A program made the translations under genes and the position numbers. Below, in pieces: positions 24,306 to 36,441 of a DNA stretch of 64,000 nt (positions are counted from its first letter, which is position 1; each line of letters starts with the position of its first letter). Below the pieces are notes generated by a model that did no database searches, was not told the DNA's origin, and worked only from the letters and a program-made list of their open reading frames with translations. Source of the stretch: Argentina anserina (taxonomy: Eukaryota > Streptophyta > Magnoliopsida > Rosales > Rosaceae); NCBI RefSeq assembly GCF_933775445.1, contig NC_065877.1, positions 4,464,001 through 4,528,000 of the forward strand, given 5' to 3'.

Positions 24306-26565
24306 CACTACGCCATCTTGAAACTTACATGACCAACTCAACTATGTTCATCGCCTACGGTATTCTTACGCGACGCACTATATCATTGTCACATAAGTTA
24401 AACTTGTCGTCGCGTAAAATGGTTTTAGGCGACGAAACCATTTTTTCGTCGTCTGTGATTAACTTAGGCGACCAATATATATATAGTCGCGTAAGAGGAC
24501 CTAGGCGACGTCAATATGGTTTCGTCGCTTAATTCTTTTATCTACTTTAGAGACGGGTCTTTAAAGCAAAACTCAAACCAGATCTAAAAACCAGAACTGC
24601 AACTGTGATTTAGTGTTCACATGGAGAAATTTTCGATTTGGGAGTTGAAAGCTTGTTCTCCTCTCTTCTCTCATTGAATTGAGTAAGGTTAGTATGAAAT
24701 CTATATCTGTCTCCATCCTTTTTACCATATTTGATGTTTATTAAAGGTTGGATTTTGTGTTTGGAAAATTTAAGTAAACTAGATGTTCATTGTAGAAAGC
24801 ATTTTCTGATTTTGTATTAGCTTTAGTGTAAATAAGTCACTCATTGTGAAGTTCTTGGCCTGGTAAGTACTTGGACCTATTTTCCCTAATATGTGGTCTG
24901 AAACTTTGAGTTTCTTTGTGCTTGTTTGATATGGTAGCAGATCGATGATTATCAGTTAGCGGCTACAATATTGGTCAAATTTATTGTGGGACTTTAAGAA
25001 ATAAACTAAAGGTGACCCAGGCTTGTAATCAGCCAATTGGGGTAAGAAATGCAGTACCTGGACTGCTGAGGTGACAAACAATGCAGTTCTTTATAGAAAT
25101 GATCATAAAGGGGTATCTCATTTTAAGTCTTGTCGGTTATATGTTAGACCTTTTTGATCCATATAAAAAAAAATTAGTCTGAATTCAATTGATCTCGCTA
25201 GTCATCACATGTTTTATTAGTTATTTGAATTTTCAGTATTGCACTTCCATGAATTCCATGTTTATATGCAAGGATATTTTGTTGTGTTAAAATTAGTAGT
25301 TGGTTCATACATATATGTTGGATTTAGTGTTGGAAGTGGGTTTATAAATGATTACTCCAATTTTGGTGTTTTGAGTATGATTAATTTTGTCTATGATTAT
25401 GAATTTAGTTAATTAGATTTAGTGTTGCATTTCTTAATTGTTTTTAGATTTAATTAGTGTTGATTTATGTGTGAATGTGAAAACCATTTGGTTTTCATGT
25501 GTTTTTGTTTCCAATTTTTATTATTGTATGTATTTATTAACTAGATGAATGTGTGTGAGAGTGCATCAACTCTCACAATAATTCACTGGTTTGCTTTTAG
25601 CTTAGAAATCTCGTTCGAGAATCACTTGTGCGACATTTGATTTTTGAATTGTCCCATTTTTTGACAGTTTGGGAGAATATGACTTTGTTGAGCAAGTATG
25701 CACTTCATGTGGTTTTGTTTTCGGTCTTGGGTATAGATTTCGGCAGGATTTCCGTATAATGTTCCATGAGTGCAAACTAGGTTTAGATTTTTGTGCACTT
25801 GGGGAACTGTAGGGATATGCTGCCGAAATTTTCCCAAAACCGAGAGTGAAACCGATGAATGCAAGAAGCTTAATAAAAGGAAGTGTTCTCCTGAATGGGA
25901 TAGGACCCTAACCGAAGGCATAAGGTGAAGATGAACATGAATAAATATTTTGTGTATTGTATTGTTTTCTAACTTAGTGTGTTTTTATTATTTATGTTAT
26001 GACAGGAAAAATGGACAAGAGTTGGATGCATTACTGCCGCAGTTACCCAAAGTGCATTGAGGGGATCCATAACTTTGTGAACTGGGTTAGGGATACTGCC
26101 AATGGGAAGATGTTCCATAGTTGCCCGTGCACCGTTTGTCATAACAATCGAGATCCAGTTGATATATTAACCATGTGTGCACACTTGTCTCATTTCGGTA
26201 TGTCGCCTAATTATACAGTATGGGATAGACACGGTGAAGTATCAAATGAATCGAGAATTGATGAGCTTCGAAGACAAATCCTAGAGCAAAGGGCATCTTC
26301 TAGCAGTGGTGTCGGTTCGTCCATGAATCCCACTATCGACATTTTGCATGATGTTTTTCCTTATTATGCTGGATACGAGCCAGTTTTCGGTGATAACCCC
26401 AGTAATAATGGTGACCTTACTTTTGAGGATGTCGTAGATGATGATTACCAGAAGTATGACAGACTTTTACAAGAAGTACATACCCCGTTGTATCCTGTGA
26501 GTACTGAGACTGTTTTGGGTGCAGTTTTAGATGCAATGAAAATGAAAGTGGAAAATGGATAGAGG
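24306..26565 (+). mobile_element. Truncated CACTA transposon, left end with partial transposase
   Basis: The left terminus reads CACTACGCCATC. The next 230 bp hold many GGCGACG/CGTCGC subterminal repeats in both orientations. An AT-rich leader leads to a transposase-associated reading frame at 26011. The expected right terminus (inverse CACTACGCCA) was not found downstream within the window, so the 3' part is missing or replaced. The end coordinate is the last recognisable element sequence. Confidence 0.7.
26011..26562 (+). pseudogene. CACTA transposase N-terminal fragment (Transpos_assoc domain)
   Basis: The 183-residue product starts MDKSWMHYCRSYPKCIEGI, continues with NFVNWVRD, a CPCTVCHNN cysteine cluster and HLSHFGMSPNYTVWDRHGE. 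This is the transposase-associated zinc-binding domain that opens CACTA transposases. I prefer the ATG at 26011 to the one at 25999, because the family starts MDKSW and an AG acceptor lies between them. The large TNP2/transposase_21 catalytic region is absent, so the fragment cannot transpose DNA. Confidence 0.8.
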
Positions 26566-27369
26566 GTAGTATCACTAGTATGTGAACCAGGCTAGCACCT
26601 AATCATTTTTCCATAGCAGTGATAGCACTAAAAAGTTGGTCAGTGACATCTCGCACTCACCCCTACGTTAAGAACTTTCTTCCCGCAACAGTTCACCTAA
26701 TCTCGTTTTGTATTATTTAGCATGTAGCCCTAGAGTCTCACAAGTATATTGCCTTTAGTGGTGGATCGCAAGAATACTTGTGTTCATACTCTCTCTCGTT
26801 AACACTAGTGCATACAATTCGAATGCTCATAGGTCAACTCACAAAATTGATTTTCTTGGGGGTCATTGCATCAGTCTTGGCATTGGTTAAGACTAGTTCT
26901 CAAGATATTCCCTACTTGGTTGGTTCTCTAGAAAATTCCTGCTTTTAAGCTTGCATCCCTGATCACTGCCTCCTTCGTTATTAATTTCACCCAGGAATAA
27001 TACACTAACTCTAAGGTATTCTGCATAGGTATACACTAACTGTTAAGGTATACTGCATAGGTACACACGTATTTCATTACCTATGGCGAAAATAATGGAT
27101 CTTCCAGGCACTCTTGAGTAAAAACTCAGTATGCTGGGTTGATTGTGAGTATCATAGATCATTGGAAACAAAGATGGATAGGCTGCTATAACCACTAGAC
27201 AGCAAGTTGCAACAGAAGCACTTGTGAAAAATTAACTTGTAATCAGACACCAAAGAAACATGATCAAGTACCAGCGTTAACCTCCAGCAGATTGTTGGTA
27301 TTAAAGAAAACAGAGTGGAGAATCCCACAAACAAAAGCTCGAATGAGTCAATTGCAGGCTTGATTGATC
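26566..27369. other. Intergenic, repeat-derived, no gene seen
   Basis: No recognisable domain. Contains a short duplicated phrase around TACACTAACT and AAGGTAT at about 27002-27062. Confidence 0.4.
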
Positions 27370-27530
27370 TTTTTGTGTTGGCTTAGGGTATATCGGTAGA
27401 GGGGACACAGGGTTAATCTTCAAACTTCAGCCACAGCACAATGCAACATGGCAACCCAGTTCTTGTTCAAAAATCTCCAAACTAATAGGGTAATAGCACA
27501 GGAGGACGACGATGTATGAGAGTAACATAT
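27370..27530 (-). pseudogene. Decayed second copy of the RING-H2 gene
   Basis: The plus-strand text aligns by eye to 2564-2725, the RING part of the broken gene in this window. Shared blocks include TTGTGTTGGC, GGGTAT, CACAGG, GGCAACCC and ATAGCACAGGAGG in the same order, with several deletions. The cysteine codons are mostly lost. It is a fragment only, without the N-terminal part. Confidence 0.55.
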
Positions 27531-27672
27531 CAGCGTTTCATAATCCCCGTTATTTTCGTTGTCCTAACACAATTGCTGCTGAAAATGAGACAACTTTACA
27601 CAAATATCTCTTTGGGCAATTAAAAGACCGATTACACTAATAACTGGAGCGCTTCTCCTCAGTCCTCACACG

Positions 27673-27780
27673 CTACTGAATGTCCTTGTAAACTTGAATC
27701 TGATCAGCAGTTTGTCCTCCTCCCTTGTGCCTTTCAGCCTTGAGAGTCAAGGATTTGAGTCTGCCAGAGTGACCAAACTC
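27673..27780 (-). other. Orphan exon-like frame, 35 aa
   Basis: On the minus strand, an AG acceptor is followed by EFGHSGRLKSLTLKAERHKG and then GGQTADQIQVYKDIQ before TAG. It reads like a genuine C-terminal exon: basic and low in hydrophobics, with natural codon use. I could not find matching upstream exons and do not recognise the protein. It may be the end of a decayed gene. Confidence 0.3.
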
Positions 27781-30403
27781 CTAATCGGATTACCAAAGCT
27801 GAGCAAGAATTTGGAATCGGCCGAGAGAACCGGTAACCGATTAAAAAGGAAAGCTAAGAACATATAGAAAAGGAAAGTCATCTACTTAAAATCATGTACG
27901 TAACCGAGTCTAGTTGATTGATTTTGCACTTATACACAGGCCCCGACAAGTCAAACTACCCCTATCCACCATTAGTCCTCTTATATGGAGCAAAGTCTAC
28001 CAGCAAGTACAATGGTATGCAAAAACATACTGATGTATCAATATGCCAAACAGCCAAAGAGAACATACTGAATGACTTTCTCCAATGCTCTATGCTAGTT
28101 AGCTTTGTATTATTCTGCTGGTATAGCAAACCTTTGACAAAAGGAATGAGGGATCCTTGTGTAAACGGTTTTGATTTTTAATAGATTAACCTTATGGGAA
28201 GCAATGAGACAAAAGAAGTATGTTACCAACACATGCTCTGCTATCAAATGAATAACTGCATAAGATCCCACCACCACACAGCTCAGTCAAAACAAACTCC
28301 TTCCAATTGTTGACATTAGAAAATAAAACACAGGAGTACAAAAGAGTTTCCAGGAACTGTAAACAGGTTGTGCAAATTCACATACAACGAATTATGTCAT
28401 TGGAGTTGGTCGAGATTCCTTCACAGTGGACTGGTGACTTATTTCTTCTCAAGCATCCATTTCACAATCAATCCTGCAGTTTGAGCCACAAACCCTTAAG
28501 AGCCAAAACTACTAATACACCACATACATGTTCATCCGCATGAATGTGTGGAGTGGAGGGACTGTATGGAATTTAAACACCCTCAATTTCAAACTTAAGT
28601 GGCTCTTCCACTATAGGTAAAATATATATGATGTAAAAGCACTTCGTGTTCCCAAATTAAGGTCCAAATATCAGTACTTTACTGTGTAAATGACTTAAAT
28701 TAATAAGATGAATTTATTCAAGAAAAAAGGTTAGGGCAGCTAAAGTGAAGAAAGCATGAAATGTTAGATAGACTAAAGAGCAAGTGATCCTCAACAGTAG
28801 AAATAACTGAGAAAATAACTTGGCATAGACAGAGAAATGAAAGCACAGGTCAGCCTTTGCAAGAAGAAGCAGCAGACATAAATGCAAAGTCGGATCAAAT
28901 TAGCAAATGACAGATTTCTATCCCAAAAATCTCGTCATAATTCAAACATCAAGCATAAATTGAATCATTTAATGTCAAATTCCATGAATCAGCCCAGCTA
29001 TATACAATGATACAGCTCAAGCAGGACTTAATAAATTCCTTTTAATTGATTCCCCACTCCATACTGTCCATAGTAGCTCCACTTCCCAATGCAGACGACA
29101 TATAATCACATCCATCATACGTTTTGTCAAAACCTCATCATTATCTCTGTACCGTCAGTCTGGTTCATGGCTTTATAAGTTATCAACTCATTAAGGTGAT
29201 GAAGATACATTGACTTAAGTAATAGTTAGCATCTCGCTTGAAAGACGTACCGTTACCTCAACAAGACGCCAACTATTAACTGTTTTAACCATAATACAGC
29301 AAACAAAAGCAATGACCTTGACTATTATTGTAAATCAAAGCAGATGAACAAAAGACCACAAATCATAAAAAGGGGAAGTTCATGAAAAATGGGTCGCATG
29401 TTAACGCTCTAACCACTATACAAATATGACTTCCATAATTCAATAGAAGAAATGATGCGAGACAAAAAATAGATTGGAACTTCTAAAGGGAAAAAGTTTC
29501 TTGGAAAAAAGAAAAAAAAAACTAAAGCATAGTACAGAGCTAAAGAGAGATGTGGAAAGATCATTCGACAGTCCGACTTCCGATTCAACTTCTAACATAA
29601 ACTTTCTGAAATTCTTCCATACACAAGACATCAACAACCAAATTCCTTTCTCCTACCCATAACACTTATAATCTGTCACGTAGCGACAAAATTCCAGATA
29701 AGGTAACGTTAGAATTAGACCTAAGAACCAACCTTGTAAGCAATGCAGGTTTGATTAATTAGAATTAAAGTCCAACTTGTTGAAATCCACCAAATAGAGG
29801 TCCTACTAAATGTGATTCGTACAGAATCAGGATGAGATTAAGTATCCTTAAATTTAGGTGTAACTGAGCAAATGGAGTAGTTCACTTCCTTTAATAAAAT
29901 TTCCTAGAATATACTAGAAAAAAAAAATTTGAAGCTCCATGACTGTTTCTCAATAACATAATTTGTTACGAGTTCTTGCAGTTCAACATACTAACTATGC
30001 CAAACAACCCTCGAGACACAGCTCCTAATCATATCACTCACAGTTGAAAACATATAGCAAACCGTTTTTATAACAGTCATTTGAAATCCATGAAAACCAA
30101 CATTGCATTAGACAAGTCAGTCTATTGCAAGCAGTAGCAGCAGACCAAATTCCTAACCCCAAAACTCTCCTCGCAACTCGCAGACCAAACATAAATTGCA
30201 TCATTTAAAGCCCCTTTTGCTAGAATCATTTCACGAATCAGCCCAATGTAATACCAAGCCTATAGCTCAAGCATGACTTAGTTACCAGTTTCGCATTCGG
30301 CTCAAAGATATATCATCACAAACAAAAGACTTGGCCAATCCAAACAGATAAACAACGATCAATCACACAATCAACATGAAGCAAAATACCGAAAGAGACG
30401 AAC
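27781..30403. other. Intergenic with diverged internal duplication
   Basis: No coding gene. A segment at about 28850-29035 recurs in diverged form at about 30105-30287, next to the 3' end of the NDUFA1 gene. The remainder is AT-rich. Confidence 0.45.
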
Positions 30404-30744
30404 CTAATTAGAAGAAGGAAGAGTGGCTTTCTCGATGAGCTTCTTGTCCCTCCTCTCCATAGCCACATCCCACATGTCGTTCCCAATATGCTTCGGCTGC
30501 CACCCCACAATTCAAACACCAAAAAAAAAAAATCAAAACTTTCAATCAGATTCACATCAATTTCAATCCCAATTCCAAACCCAACACAAATTAACATACG
30601 ATCGGAATTGGGAATTGCGATCTAGGGTTACATTACCCGGCCGTGTGCGGCTCTGTGAATGTAGTACTGAGCATTTCCCATCACGCAGAGCATTCCGGCG
30701 ATGATTCCGAGCGGAAGCATCGCTTCCATCCATACCAGCGACAT
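30404..30744 (-). CDS. NDUFA1: Complex I subunit NDUFA1 (MWFE)
   Basis: Two exons, 30744-30637 and 30496-30404, give 66 residues. Exon 1 encodes MSLVWMEAMLPLGIIAGMLC and VMGNAQYYIHRAAHGR. Exon 2 starts PKHIGNDMWDVAMERRDKK and ends PSSN. The single N-terminal membrane helix and the downstream WDVAMERRD signature identify the MWFE subunit of mitochondrial NADH dehydrogenase. It is a small accessory subunit of the membrane arm needed for complex I assembly in other organisms. Length and start are typical of plant homologs (At3g08610 from memory). Three site II promoter motifs lie just upstream. Identification is firm. Confidence 0.95.
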
Positions 30745-30841
30745 CTTCAACCTCCAAAGCTTCGACCTTTCTTTCTCTTCCTCAAGCTTCAGCTCAGTCA
30801 CAGTCAGATATGAGAGAGAGGAGAAGACGACTACTTTTATT

Positions 30842-30882
30842 AGCCCAATCAATTAGGACAGATTGGGCCTGACCCGAGCCCA
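30842..30882 (-). promoter_or_regulatory. Three site II elements (TGGGCC/T) upstream of NDUFA1
   Basis: AGCCCA at 30842-30847, TGGGCC at 30864-30869 and AGCCCA at 30877-30882 are three TGGGCY motifs within 41 bp, about 100-140 bp before the start codon. Site II motifs are known promoter elements of plant nuclear genes for respiratory-chain subunits. The placement fits coordinated control with other complex I genes. Confidence 0.6.
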
Positions 30883-32821
30883 ATAGATTATAACATTCCA
30901 AATACAAAGAATACAAATAGGTTCGAGTATGATTAAGCTGTATTGTTCTGTGATTACACTATGTTAGTTGGGGTGCTTTAACTAATCGCCATTATGATTA
31001 TGAAAAATTGAGCATTACAATTCACAGCTCAACCACAAGTGGAATGATGGTAGGTGCATTTATATCACAACCTATATCCATCATTCATGAGCTTTTTTTT
31101 TTTTACATAGTAAGGAAGCCAAACAAGGAAAGTGAGAAAGAAATGGCAAGAACACCTAACACAAGGGGATGGGCAAAAGTGAAAAGGAACCTCGTTTTCT
31201 GATGAATAGGTTTGTGCCTCTAGTGAAAAAGAAGATTGATTTCGACCTTGTGGAAGAAGCACGTTAGCAAGTATGTTAAAATTTTCGACAATGATAGATT
31301 CTTACAATTATTTGAAACGTGTGAAAGCATTTTCATTATAATTATTAGATGTGAGTGAAAGTGGGAGTGTTATTGTATAGCAATCTTCCCTATGTGAAAT
31401 GCATTTAGCTCGCTTCCTAACTCTATTCTAAAAACGAAACTCACTACCTAACTCTCTCTTGTAAGCATATATTTGGAATATTATTTAGTTTGTTAGGTAT
31501 CAAAAGATTCGAAGAAAAAACTTGGTAAAAGAGTTTTGATACCGCTTAAAATGTGGTTGTTTGATAGTTATTTACGCGCGAAAATTTACAACTGTTAAAG
31601 CTTTTCTACATAGAAAATACATCGGTAACGATTTTTTAAATTATTTGACCAACCACTTCTTAATCTCTTGTAATTAGACTCGAAAGACAAAGTGGATAAT
31701 AGAATTTTAATTCCACTCCAAAATATAGTTCGACGATTATTTTCGCGCGCGAATTTACATAACTCTCTCTATATAGAAAATACTCTGGTAATGATTTTTC
31801 AAATTTCTCAAGCCATTTACAAATATTACGAGACTCACCACATGAGATCGTTTTAAAACGGGTTTTCTATACCACGGTTGTACAATAGTCTCACCATGTA
31901 CCTATCATAACACCCTTACACTGTCCTATACTCCTATCACAAACACCCTTGCAGATGAAAGGTACCAGTGAGATTTTCACAGTACAAACAAGTCAAAGGA
32001 AATGAGAAGGAAACTCACCAACCTAGGTTTTTGTACTGCAATGGGTGATTTCCAGTAAACACTCTACCCTCCACTGTGTCTATCAGAAGTAAAAACTGCA
32101 CTGATTTAATTACAATGGTGGAGAAAACAGAGCATGAAAATCACACAGAGCAGTAAGTAACAGAGGTCATAAAAACGGCTGGTCAAGACTGAAGCGAGTG
32201 TTCAACTCCACAAAACAGGGGTGAAGTGTAGAAGAGAGAGCTCTAAACGACGTAGTTTAGGGTCTGAAACTTCGTCGCAGCCCAGCTAAGCTTGCGTTGG
32301 CAACATCATTGTCATTGGGCCCTGGAGAGCTGAATCTGGGACCTCTCTGCTTCTGTCTCTCAAAGGCTCGATTCTCTGCACGGCCAACACGTGTCCCCAA
32401 ACCCTCTCTGCATATATGAACACGAACGTGTACTGATATTGAACCCAGCATTTCACCTCAACTCGCAGTAAAAACCTCTCACTCTCGTTCTGTGTGTGTC
32501 TCTGTCTGACTCTTTATTTTCATCTCAGTTTCATCGGTCACAGCCTTATGAAAAGTCTCCTCTGAATCTTTTACCACCTTAAAATTTTCTAGCTTCCTTG
32601 AAACCAAAAAGATCCCTTCTTTTATTTTTCCCCAGGCTCTGATTTTCCCAATTTACAAAAGGTAAGAGTCTCAGAGTGAATTTGAATTATTGGAAAAGAA
32701 AGAAGAAAAACAATTAAAGATTTTCTGTTTTTTCTAATATGCAAAAATCCAGAGTCCTGAGTGCGAGCAGCTGTCTCTACAAACCTTTTTCTGTTGTGGT
32801 TTTATTTTCTTCCAATTCTAA
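30883..32821. other. Intergenic, with a degenerate tandem repeat
   Basis: No gene. At 31538-31665 and 31701-31815 two diverged copies of one unit share TATTT(T)CGCGCG, AATTTACA, ATAGAAAATAC and GGTAA(C/T)GATTTTT. The part from about 32450 is CT-rich and may be a distal leader or promoter of the KH gene. Confidence 0.45.
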
Positions 32822-32830
32822 TATAAATAG
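32822..32830 (+). promoter_or_regulatory. Probable TATA box of the KH gene
   Basis: TATAAATAG about 160 bp before the start codon, followed by a pyrimidine-rich leader. Confidence 0.45.
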
Positions 32831-32980
32831 ATGTGGTTTTTTGGCCTCTGCTATTTACACACAGCCCCTTTATTGATGGTGCTTTGTCTCCCCTTTTTCT
32901 TCTGCAACAACAACTAAAACCCTTTTCCTTCTTTCCATCTCATGTTCAAATTGCTCTGAGAAACACAGAAAGGGCTCTCT

Positions 32981-35900
32981 ATGTCAGGGTTGTATAATCC
33001 CAACTTCTCTCCTGCTAGAGCTGCCTCTCCTCAGATTAGAGCCACTCCAGATGTTGACAGGTTGGTATATCACTCAAACTCTTATACTCCTACTATGTCT
33101 ATGTCTCTGTCTTACCACAACCCTATTTTTAATCCCTCACAAATTGAAGTCCCAAGAACAAAGATACAGTCTTTGGTTTGATAGGTATGTGTTTTTTTTA
33201 AACCAAGTTGTGGTCTTTTATTGATCTGCTATGTGGGTTTTTGGTTTTGTAGTCAGTACTTGTCAGAGCTGTTGGCTGAGCATCAAAAGCTTGGACCTTT
33301 CATGCAAGTGCTTCCGACATGTAGCCGACTGTTGAATCAAGGTTTGCTTCTGCCTCTTTGTGTTTTGGATCTAGATTTTTGTGTGGAATAGAGGGTTTTA
33401 TCCCCTTTTTGTCCCTGTGGCGGCGGTTTTGGTGTGATAAGAAATGTGCTTGGTTGAATAGACAGATCGGTGTGATTGATTTTGACTGTTTGGTACTTTG
33501 GTTGCTGGTGTACTCCATCTAAATGGGGTGTTGGTTAACTGATCGTGCATTTTTCCTTCATGTTTTAGTGTGAAGTAGTGTTTGTATCACTGGCTTTTGC
33601 ATCTTTTAAACTTTTGTTCAGAGTTCATGTGTTAATACTCTGTATCCTTATAAAGAGGATATGAACTCTTTTGAGTGTGAGTGTTCCGATGGCTGTGATC
33701 GGTTGCTTTGAAGTGTACTTGCCTTGCAATTATTTTTTGTCTTTTTATTGACAGCAATCATGAATCGTTTTGCATAAAACATGAATTGATGAGATATATT
33801 GACCATCTAAAATGTTTTGAGTATGATCAGTGTGGATTGATGTGCCTGTACTGCAAATGCAATTTTATCTTGAAATGTCTGTCGATCACAAAATTTGATG
33901 AAATAGGAGTTTAAAGATGTATATTACTCGGTACAATGCTATGAAAGCAGAAGGCTGATCAGCTTGTATTCTCATTCTCTTTTAACTCTATGAAGTTTTC
34001 TACTGACTGACCCCTGATAATATTGCATCCACTATTGAGTTCTTGTGTGTTTTGCATTGCATATAGTAGCCTGGCAGATGTCCCATGCTTTCCTTCTGGT
34101 TTCCACTTTTAAATTTAAAATGGATTGCAAGTCATTAGTATTCTGTTTCAAATATTTGAAGTTCCCTTTAGTCTAGTGCTTTCCAGTAATGTGAGTACTT
34201 TCTCATATGAAATGCTTCATCATTTTTGCAGAGATTTTACGGGTTTCTGGAATGATGTCCAACCAAGGTTTTGGTGACTTTGACAGAATGCGACATAGAA
34301 GTCCTAGTCCAATGGCTTCTTCAAACCTTATATCAAGTGTTACTGGATCAGGATTGGGTGGTTGGAATGGAATTCCTCAAGAGGTGATTGTCCTTTTCAT
34401 TTTTAAGTAGACATCTCTATAATTTTTCGATTCAATACTTTAGTTGTTGCTTCTGTAAGCTGGGATTTAATTATCTCTCACCTCCATGCTTCACTCAATT
34501 CATATTGGCTGAGAGATGTTGTATTTCATGCTCTCCTACAGTTGAGAGTTGATAACTTACCATGTTAACTTTACCATATAGCTATTAACTTATAAGTTCT
34601 TGCACTCATGACTTAGTAATAAAAGAAGCTAGGAATAGAGCTGTGACCCTCAGAACAATACTGCCCGTCTATTATGCGAAAAGCTCCTTCAGATTAGGAT
34701 GCAGACTACCAGTTTCGGACTGACTTGAGTTTTGGTTTCTTTTTACTCATTCTATAGTCACGAGCCAATGTTCACTCCAATTTCTATAATGAATTTGACA
34801 TGATGTGTGATATCACAAAACCATAAAGATTGATGGAGAGAAGGTCCAAACGAAGCTACATGTCGTTTTGCATTCAAAATTTTATCTTTTACTTGAAAAG
34901 GTAAAAATGTATACACATCTAGTGTTCCTTTTTTTTCCCTGCAATTAACGCATAAATTACAGATGAAAATGGATATGCATTTCTAAGAATTGAGATGGAC
35001 TTTGAAGCACATATGATGTTTATAGAAGTAAGATAAGTTATTTATAAATTTCAGAGTGGGGATCCTAATGTGTTAAGACTGGTCGCTATGAACCATAATC
35101 TAAGCAAAATTAGCTAGATATTGTAACCCATGTCTCATTCTGTTCCCAAACCTAGCTGTTATTCCATATTTTTCTATTGCTTCTAATTTTAATGTTGCAT
35201 ATCTAAATTGGATTCCATTACATGGCAGAGATTAAGTGCACCTCATGGCATGACAATGGACTGGCAAGGTGCGCCTGCAAGCCCTAGTTCATACACAGTG
35301 AAGAGGATTTTACGCTTGGAAATTCCTGTGGACACTTACCCCAATGTGAGTCCTTTTTTCCATATTATGATTAATTTTTGAAGTTTACTTTGATCGGCTG
35401 CCCTGAGTCATATATTACTTATGTAACAATGACCGCAATATCATTTCTTTTGGGAGATTAGTTCAATTTTGTTGGGCGACTTCTTGGACCCAGAGGTAAT
35501 TCTCTGAAACGGGTTGAAGCTACTACAGGCTGTCGCGTATACATTAGAGGCAAAGGGTCTATCAAGGATCCAGACAAGGTAAAAAAAAACACACTTGTCC
35601 ATTCATTTAGACTGATGCTCTTAGATGTGCAAAAATTGCTGTTTTTAGGGCTGTTGTTTGATGCCAACGTTAGAATATAACTCATATTCTACTCATTTCT
35701 TAAGAAATCTGTTCATGAGATTCTTTGTTTTAACTTGGGTTCTCTTTTACATGCCTAACCATTTCATATTATTTCCAATACCAAGGAGGACAAGCTAAGG
35801 GGAAGACCAGGCTATGAACATCTGAGCGAACCACTCCACATCTTAATTGAAGCAGATTTACCTGCCAGTGTTGTTGACATTAGGCTCAGACAGGCCCAAG

Positions 35901-36441
35901 AAATTATTGAAGAACTGCTTAAACCTGTGGTACTTATCTCAAACTTATTTCTTCCCTCTTCCTACTTAAATATCATTTGTTAATTCAGAGAGTGGCTAGT
36001 CCTCACATGTCTTTCCTAAAAAAAATGTTTCTGTGCTCATTTATTTGTTGGGCACATCCAATCGGGTAAGCTGTATTATAGTTGCAATCTGCTAGATGAA
36101 ATGGCTAGAAATGTTAGGGTCAGTTACATATCAATGATCAGTTGACCATTATGGTTGAGTTTAGTTGAGACAAGCTAAAATCTCCTTTTCCATGCGGGAA
36201 ACTTGTTTTAGATGATTGCTTATTTATATATTTTACTTCAAGTTTTAACCCAGGTTCCTCAATTGATTTTTGTATATAAACTTTTAACTCGCAGGACGAA
36301 TCTCAAGATTATATCAAGAGGCAGCAACTGCGGGAGTTAGCTTTGATAAATTCAAATTTTAGAGAAGAAAGTCCTGGGCCAAGTGGCAGTGTATCTCCTT
36401 TCAATTCAAGCGGAATGAAGCGTGCCAAAACAGGACGATGA
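32981..36441 (+). CDS. STAR/quaking-like KH-domain RNA-binding protein
   Basis: Seven exons join in frame: 32981-33060, 33253-33341, 34232-34383, 35229-35345, 35462-35578, 35786-35929, 36295-36441, giving 281 residues. The N terminus [20 protein letters not shown] leads into a QUA1-like dimerisation region ([20 protein letters not shown]). The single KH domain covers about residues 130-235. Its nucleic-acid loop GPRG lies at 155-158 in [19 protein letters not shown], followed by [10 protein letters not shown]. The C terminus has [19 protein letters not shown] and a short basic end, KRAKTGR. Proteins of this type bind single-stranded RNA and regulate splicing or stability. Plant relatives include SPIN1 of rice and Arabidopsis At3g08620. 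Exon phases and length match the family. The long introns before exons 3 and 4 carry no detectable genes. Confidence 0.94.

Noticed and set aside
29390..29425. tRNA-like GGTTAGAGCG phrase on the minus strand
   Set aside because: No box B at the right spacing and no cloverleaf, so not a tRNA gene or clear SINE.
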